Source: Chenopodium formosanum
Taxonomy: Eukaryota > Streptophyta > Magnoliopsida > Caryophyllales > Amaranthaceae
Length of the DNA stretch: 64,000 nt
Assembly (NCBI GenBank): GCA_024500155.1
Contig: CM044873.1
Coordinates: 5,027,001-5,091,000, forward strand
Direction: 5' to 3'
The first letter of the stretch is position 1; each line of letters begins with the position of its first letter. The position numbers were made by a program, and so were the translations under genes. The notes below the pieces were generated by a model. It had not been told where the DNA came from, did no database searches, and saw nothing but the letters and a program-made list of their open reading frames with translations. Below are positions 59,781 to 64,000 of this stretch, one piece after another.

Positions 59781-60429
59781 ATCGACATTGATCATTTATG
59801 GCAGCTAGTTTTATGTACTTGTGTTTTTTTTTCAACTTGTTCACATTGAACATGTGAGACAAAATCTTGACACACTTCACGTTGCTCGTCTTTCTGTCAT
59901 TCACAGCTATTGAGCATTTGAGCTACGAATACTTGTTAAATTGTGTTTGGATGCAACTTGCATAATTACAAGTATATGTTGAACATATATTTTTGTTGGA
60001 AAATTTGTCGATTGCACCCATTTAAAGTATATATATTTTGCCAATTGTAGCCCTTTAAAAAAATTGTAGCCCAAAAATACTGCTAACTTTAGTAAATAAT
60101 GACAAGAATATAGAGAGGTAATCTCTAAAAACAAATGCAATATAACATCGTAAAAGCAAAAGAAAAAATGAGGTCTTTTCGGCACCACACTAAATAAAGG
60201 GGGGGGGGGGGGGAGGAGGAATAGGAGGGCAAGTAGGTTATTTCATGGGATCCTAATTAGGTTAAAAAAAAACAAAAAAGAAACAACATTTTGAGGTGTC
60301 AAAATAGAAAAATAAAACCTGTATAAAGGGACGGAGGGAGTACCAACTATAAAAACGAGCCATATAAGAGAATTAAGTTGTAGCAGTGGGTGAGAACTGA
60401 GAAGGAAGTCACTTTGAAGATATACTAGT
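59781..60429. other. Intergenic DNA between two TIR elements
   Basis: No gene. It holds a run of 15 G residues (60199-60213) and a Stowaway right end AAAGGGACGGAGGGAGTA at about 60325-60342 without a left partner. Confidence 0.45.
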
Positions 60430-60439
60430 ACACAAGGAT

Positions 60440-61490
60440 AGGGCTGAGCAAAACTATCTGATTATCCGAAAATCCGAAAATCCGATTCGCATCCGATCCG
60501 AAAATTTAGGATAACCGATCCGAAAACATTTTCGGATCGGATATCCGATCCGAAAATTTCGGATATCGGATATCGAAATTTTGAATTTCGGATATCCGAA
60601 TATCCGAAATGATCCGATATCCGGAAAAATACCGCAAACCACTAAAGTGCACCTTAAATACACATAAGGCCCAAATATCCCAAAGGCCCAAATAACTAAA
60701 CCTGGTAACCTCCTAACCCTCAAAATAACACTCTAACCCACCGCCCCCCTCTCTCTCCTCTCTCCTAGTCTCCTCTCTGTCATCCTCACCATTCACCTTC
60801 TCCTTCATCCTCCTCTTAATATCTTCTCTCTCCTCTCTTTCATGATCTACTCTCCTTCTTCAATATATGTAACCCCACCGCCTTACCAGCTTCCTCCTTC
60901 GATACTCACGGCTGGTTCACCAATGCCCAACGGTCCTCGCAACACCCTCCTCCAACCACCGTCCATCAACAACCGCAACAACAACTGCAACCATTTGCAT
61001 ATCACTAGCTTGAGCTTCGAACCCGCAACACCAACAGTGGCTTTTCTTCTCAATAACAATTAAAATTTCTTTGTTCTGTTTTTGTGACAATTAGTTTACA
61101 GATTTGTGTCAAATTTCTTTGTTTTGTATAAAATTTCATTGTTTGTAATTTGCAAAAATTATTTGTTGGATATTTTTTAAGTTCTAGTCTATTTAATCTT
61201 CATCAGATTCAAGTAGCAAGCGAATTAATGTAATACTAATTCTTTTTTGTGAAACAATAGGACTCCTTATTAATTTCCTTGCTGAGCTTCAATTTAGCAA
61301 AAAAAAAAGCCATTAAATAGGTCGGATATTGGATATCCGAGCTATCCGATCCGAAATTTTCGGATATCCGGATATCGGATATCCGACAGGTTTCGGATCG
61401 GATACGGATATCAGATTAGAGAATTTTCGGATTCGGATATCCGATCCGAAATCCAGTTTCGGATCGGATATCCGATCCATGCTCACCCCT
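60440..61490. mobile_element. 1051-bp TIR element built from GGATATCCGATCCGAAA units
   Basis: Left end AGGGCTGAGCA, right end TGCTCACCCCT (one mismatch when inverted), flanked by a perfect 10-bp duplication ACACAAGGAT (60430-60439 and 61491-61500). The outer ~170 bases on each side are dense arrays of ATATCCGA, GATCCGAAA and TTTCGGAT in both orientations. The middle is ordinary sequence with a CT-rich stretch and no transposase. Duplication length fits MULE-like elements; hAT elements would give 8. Confidence 0.85.
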
Positions 61491-61732
61491 ACACAAGGAT
61501 TGCTCGTGATGATTTCCAGCATCATCATTCTTCTCACTTTGCTCATGAGTGAAACTTTGCCACTAAAGCAATTTAATTTAAATTTACTATTCCTTTTGAG
61601 AATCCTCTACAAATCTCAACATCAAAGAGGACAATTCCAATTGAGATGAAAAGCTATTCAATCCTCTTTGATATTTATGCTTTTACTCAAGACTGTGTAT
61701 CATGTTCACATTTGTTTACCTATTCAATTCAA

Positions 61733-61734
<2 letters not shown>

Positions 61735-61783
<49 letters not shown>

Positions 61784-61787
61784 GTCA
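61735..61787. repeat. AT microsatellite followed by a T run
   Basis: About 17 AT repeats run into roughly 17 T residues. No duplication was found around it. Confidence 0.8.
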
Positions 61788-61934
61788 GAATTTTTTGAAG
61801 TTTTTAATATAGTGCAACGAAATTATAAAATCTACTCAACTTAGCCCACTCTGTAGGACTAAATTTGTTTTATGATACTATAACCATTTTTTTTTTTTAA
61901 TATTACACTTTACTTCATACATGTATTTTTTTTT

Positions 61935-62926
61935 GAAAAATTTCACATTTACTACCAGCGAAAACACCCCGTGTCACATTTACTACCTGTTTAAAAAAAT
62001 ATTTTACATTACTACCACACAAATTCCCTAACTGTATATATTGCTACCACTTAACAGAATTCATTAAGGTTCCGTTAAGTGGGCCCCATATTTCATTAAA
62101 TAATAATTTAAATTATATATAAAAAAAACCTTTTAAAAAAAATAAAATCTCAAACACCTCCCCTCCCCTGTCCCGCGTCAGCCACCCTCCCCCCCTCCTG
62201 GTGGCCAAATATTTCCCCAAAGCCGGCGAACCCCACCTCCTCCATTTCCCCTCCTGCCAACCACCCTAATCTCGTGGTCGGTGCACCACGAACCCCTTCT
62301 TGTTGAACCGTCACCGCACCCGCTGCTAAACCGTCACCTCCGCCGCGAAATTCCACCAAGTTCTTCATCGGCGGCACCCCGACCTTTCCCCCACCCCTAC
62401 GTAGCCAACCAGCCAATCAAAACCCTGAAATTTGAACCCTAAAATTCGAAATCAAAATCCTAAACCACCATCCCCAAACCACAGAAATCGAAATCGAAAC
62501 CCTCGTTTAGGGTGGTTTGGGGCTGGTGGTTTAGGATTAGGATGAATGAAAGGGTAAGGGAAGGGGAGGAGCGATTTCCCGTGCGCGAAAGGGAAAGTCC
62601 GGTTCAGGGTGGGGGTTGGGGCAGCAAGAACGGGAAAAGGGAGGGGGGATGGCTGCGTAGGTGGGGGTCGGGTCGCGCCGGCAAGGGGGAGGGGGTGGGG
62701 TCGCGTCGGCGCTGGCAGGGGGGGGAGGTGGCAGTGAAGTGGATGGGTGGCTGTAAGGTGGTTGAACGGTGACTAAACCCAACTAACGGAAACAGTAGAG
62801 GTAAAGTCATTTGGTAGTGAAATATATATTTTAGGGATTTGTGTGGGAGCAAAATAAATTTTTTTTTTAAACGGGTAGTAAATATGACACGGGGTGTTTT
62901 CGTTGGTGGTAAATGTGAAATTTTCC
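61935..62926. mobile_element. 992-bp Mutator-like foldback element
   Basis: Ends GAAAAATTTCACATTTACTA and, inverted, GGAAAATTTCACATTTACCA continue through AACACCCCGTGTCA on both sides. The 10-bp sequence ATTTTTTTTT precedes and follows the element (61925-61934 and 62927-62936). Near the middle CCTAAACCACC and its inverse give a short palindrome. The interior is GC-rich and produces proline/glycine-rich shadow ORFs with no family match. Confidence 0.85.
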
Positions 62927-63099
62927 ATTTTTTTTTCTCTAAAATTTAATCAGTCTAAAAAAAAAATAAAAAATACCTATTATCTTACATTTCTTTATTT
63001 ACGATTATTTATCCTTAATTCCTATAATTACATTAAATGAAAATAATTAATGATCGTTGATATAATGTAGATCTGACGGCAGACATTACTAATCTTTCT

Positions 63100-63252
63100 C
63101 CGAAGTTTTCATTTTTTTTCTTCGTTTGAGCTTTTCACTTTTACGCTGCACCTTCTTCTCCCTCAATCTCTCTCTTCCATTGAAGCGCGTGCTCTTAATT
63201 CTCCATTGAAGCGGATTCTGAGCTTTCTCTACTCCATTAAAGCAGCTTCGAG
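63100..63252 (+). other. Probable 5' untranslated exon of a gene running off the window
   Basis: A CT-rich stretch ending CTTCGAG|GTAAGATG looks like a plant leader exon followed by a strong donor. TCCATTGAAGC (last copy TCCATTAAAGC) is repeated three times. A candidate later start is the ATG at about 63582 (MDLFSPSPGRPPFGSG), but its frame closes after ~24 codons at 63656 unless spliced. The product is not recognised. Confidence 0.35.
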
Positions 63253-64000
63253 GTAAGATGTTTTATCATTGTCCTTTTTAAATCACCGAATTTTAATTTC
63301 GCAATCTAGGGTTTATCTGTGATTTAATTTTCAGTATAGTTATTTTAGGGTTCTTGTAATGTAAAAATTTAAAGTTTTGATTATTACTGAGGTTATGAAT
63401 GATTATAGTGATTGATTTTGTTGCTGGAATTCCGATATGTGTAAATTGCGGTGATATTCTTATGTTAGAAGATGTTATTGTGATTTTTGGAGCCTGATTT
63501 GATAAATGAGTCAAATTTGGCTGTAAATGTGTTGCAGTCTGTTGTTTATATATCTTGATTATAGGAAGAAACTATTAGAAATGGACCTTTTCTCCCCAAG
63601 CCCAGGGCGGCCGCCCTTCGGTTCTGGCTCGATTGGAGGGGCCGTTCTTGTGTGATTGAGTGAGACCCGCGTTTAGAATAAGATGTTTTTTTTTTAAATT
63701 GTTACCCTTTTCTTGGTAGCTTTTCCGACTCTATTGGACGGTTAAATTGTGGAAAGAGGTTGTGAAAATTATATGGCATTCGGGTTTATGTGGAGTATCA
63801 TATAGTGTAGTGAAGAAATTGACCCTAGAATTAAGTGGTAGTACTATAGTAGTAGTGAATGCCGTAATGGGGCTTTATAGGTTCTATTAATTGTGTATAC
63901 TTGGGTGATAGGAATGTAGGTTAGCCTTTTGTGTTGAAGGATAGGTAGTTCCTACTGCTGTTTAGTTTGATGTCACTCTAAGAGCTCCAAGAGTACAACT
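63253..64000. other. Probable intron and 5' part of an unidentified gene
   Basis: Sequence after the donor at 63253 is T-rich like an intron, with CTTGATTATAG near 63565 as a possible acceptor. GC-rich coding-like sequence around 63590-63650 is short. Nothing else recognisable before the window ends. Confidence 0.3.

Noticed and set aside
60454..60723. ORF with repeated FRIGYP units
   Set aside because: It translates the GATCCGA arrays of a TIR element; the opposite end of the same element gives a similar artefact.
62150..62852. Gly/Pro-rich ORFs on both strands
   Set aside because: GC-rich core of a foldback element; frames on opposite strands mirror each other.
1..64000. CRISPR array, phage, operon or biosynthetic cluster
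   Set aside because: No regular spacer-repeat pattern, no prokaryotic gene layout and no set of pathway enzymes; all genes are intron-containing or typical plant single-exon genes.

Overview
The window reads as nuclear DNA of a flowering plant, most likely a eudicot. It is AT-rich, its genes have GT-AG introns, its proteins belong to plant-specific families (VQ, DUF506, GUX-type GT8, ATXR5/6, pectinesterase with a PMEI pro-region), and the spaces between genes are full of small non-autonomous DNA transposons. The species cannot be read from the sequence. I saw no bacterial genes, no CRISPR array, no intact tRNA or rRNA gene and no autonomous transposon ORF.

Eight complete protein-coding genes could be assembled exon by exon with consistent reading phase. 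In order: a WD40 protein (5709-8443, +, 616 aa); an AIPP2-like PHD-finger protein (15959-19137, +, 561 aa); an MKS1-type VQ protein (21152-21841, -, 229 aa); an ATXR6-type H3K27 monomethyltransferase (25985-31184, +, 372 aa); a DUF506 protein (34717-36589, +, 299 aa); a GUX1-type xylan glucuronosyltransferase (43307-47381, +, 644 aa); a pectinesterase (48544-50986, -, 540 aa); and a RAD4/XPC DNA-repair protein (53137-58753, +, 850 aa). A ninth locus (9728-10864, +) is a short paralogue of the AIPP2-like gene that keeps the PHD finger and runs out in repeat sequence. A tenth gene may begin near 63100, but only an untranslated leader and a splice donor are visible.

The space between the two PHD genes (10.8-15.3 kb) is a repeat island: a TCGAGC-rich block, a decayed fragment of nuclear rDNA (25S 5' end plus ITS2, minus strand), an array of about 324-bp satellite monomers interrupted by a Stowaway MITE, and a 961-bp foldback transposon. 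Five Mutator-like foldback or TIR elements with 8-10 bp target duplications can be delimited exactly (13562-14522, 32336-32759, 39395-39918, 60440-61490, 61935-62926). Two Tourist-like MITEs with 3-bp duplications carry a CAGTT pentamer array. At least six tiny insertions consist of little more than a poly(A) run with a few bases before it, each flanked by a perfect 9-18 bp direct repeat; they look like extremely 5'-truncated retroposons.

The genes do not form an operon-like unit. Two act on chromatin and are linked in function to H3K27 methylation (the AIPP2-like protein and ATXR6), and two neighbouring convergent genes act on the cell wall (xylan and pectin), but neither pairing needs to be more than chance. 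I found no previously undescribed multi-gene system; the most unusual content is in the repeats.
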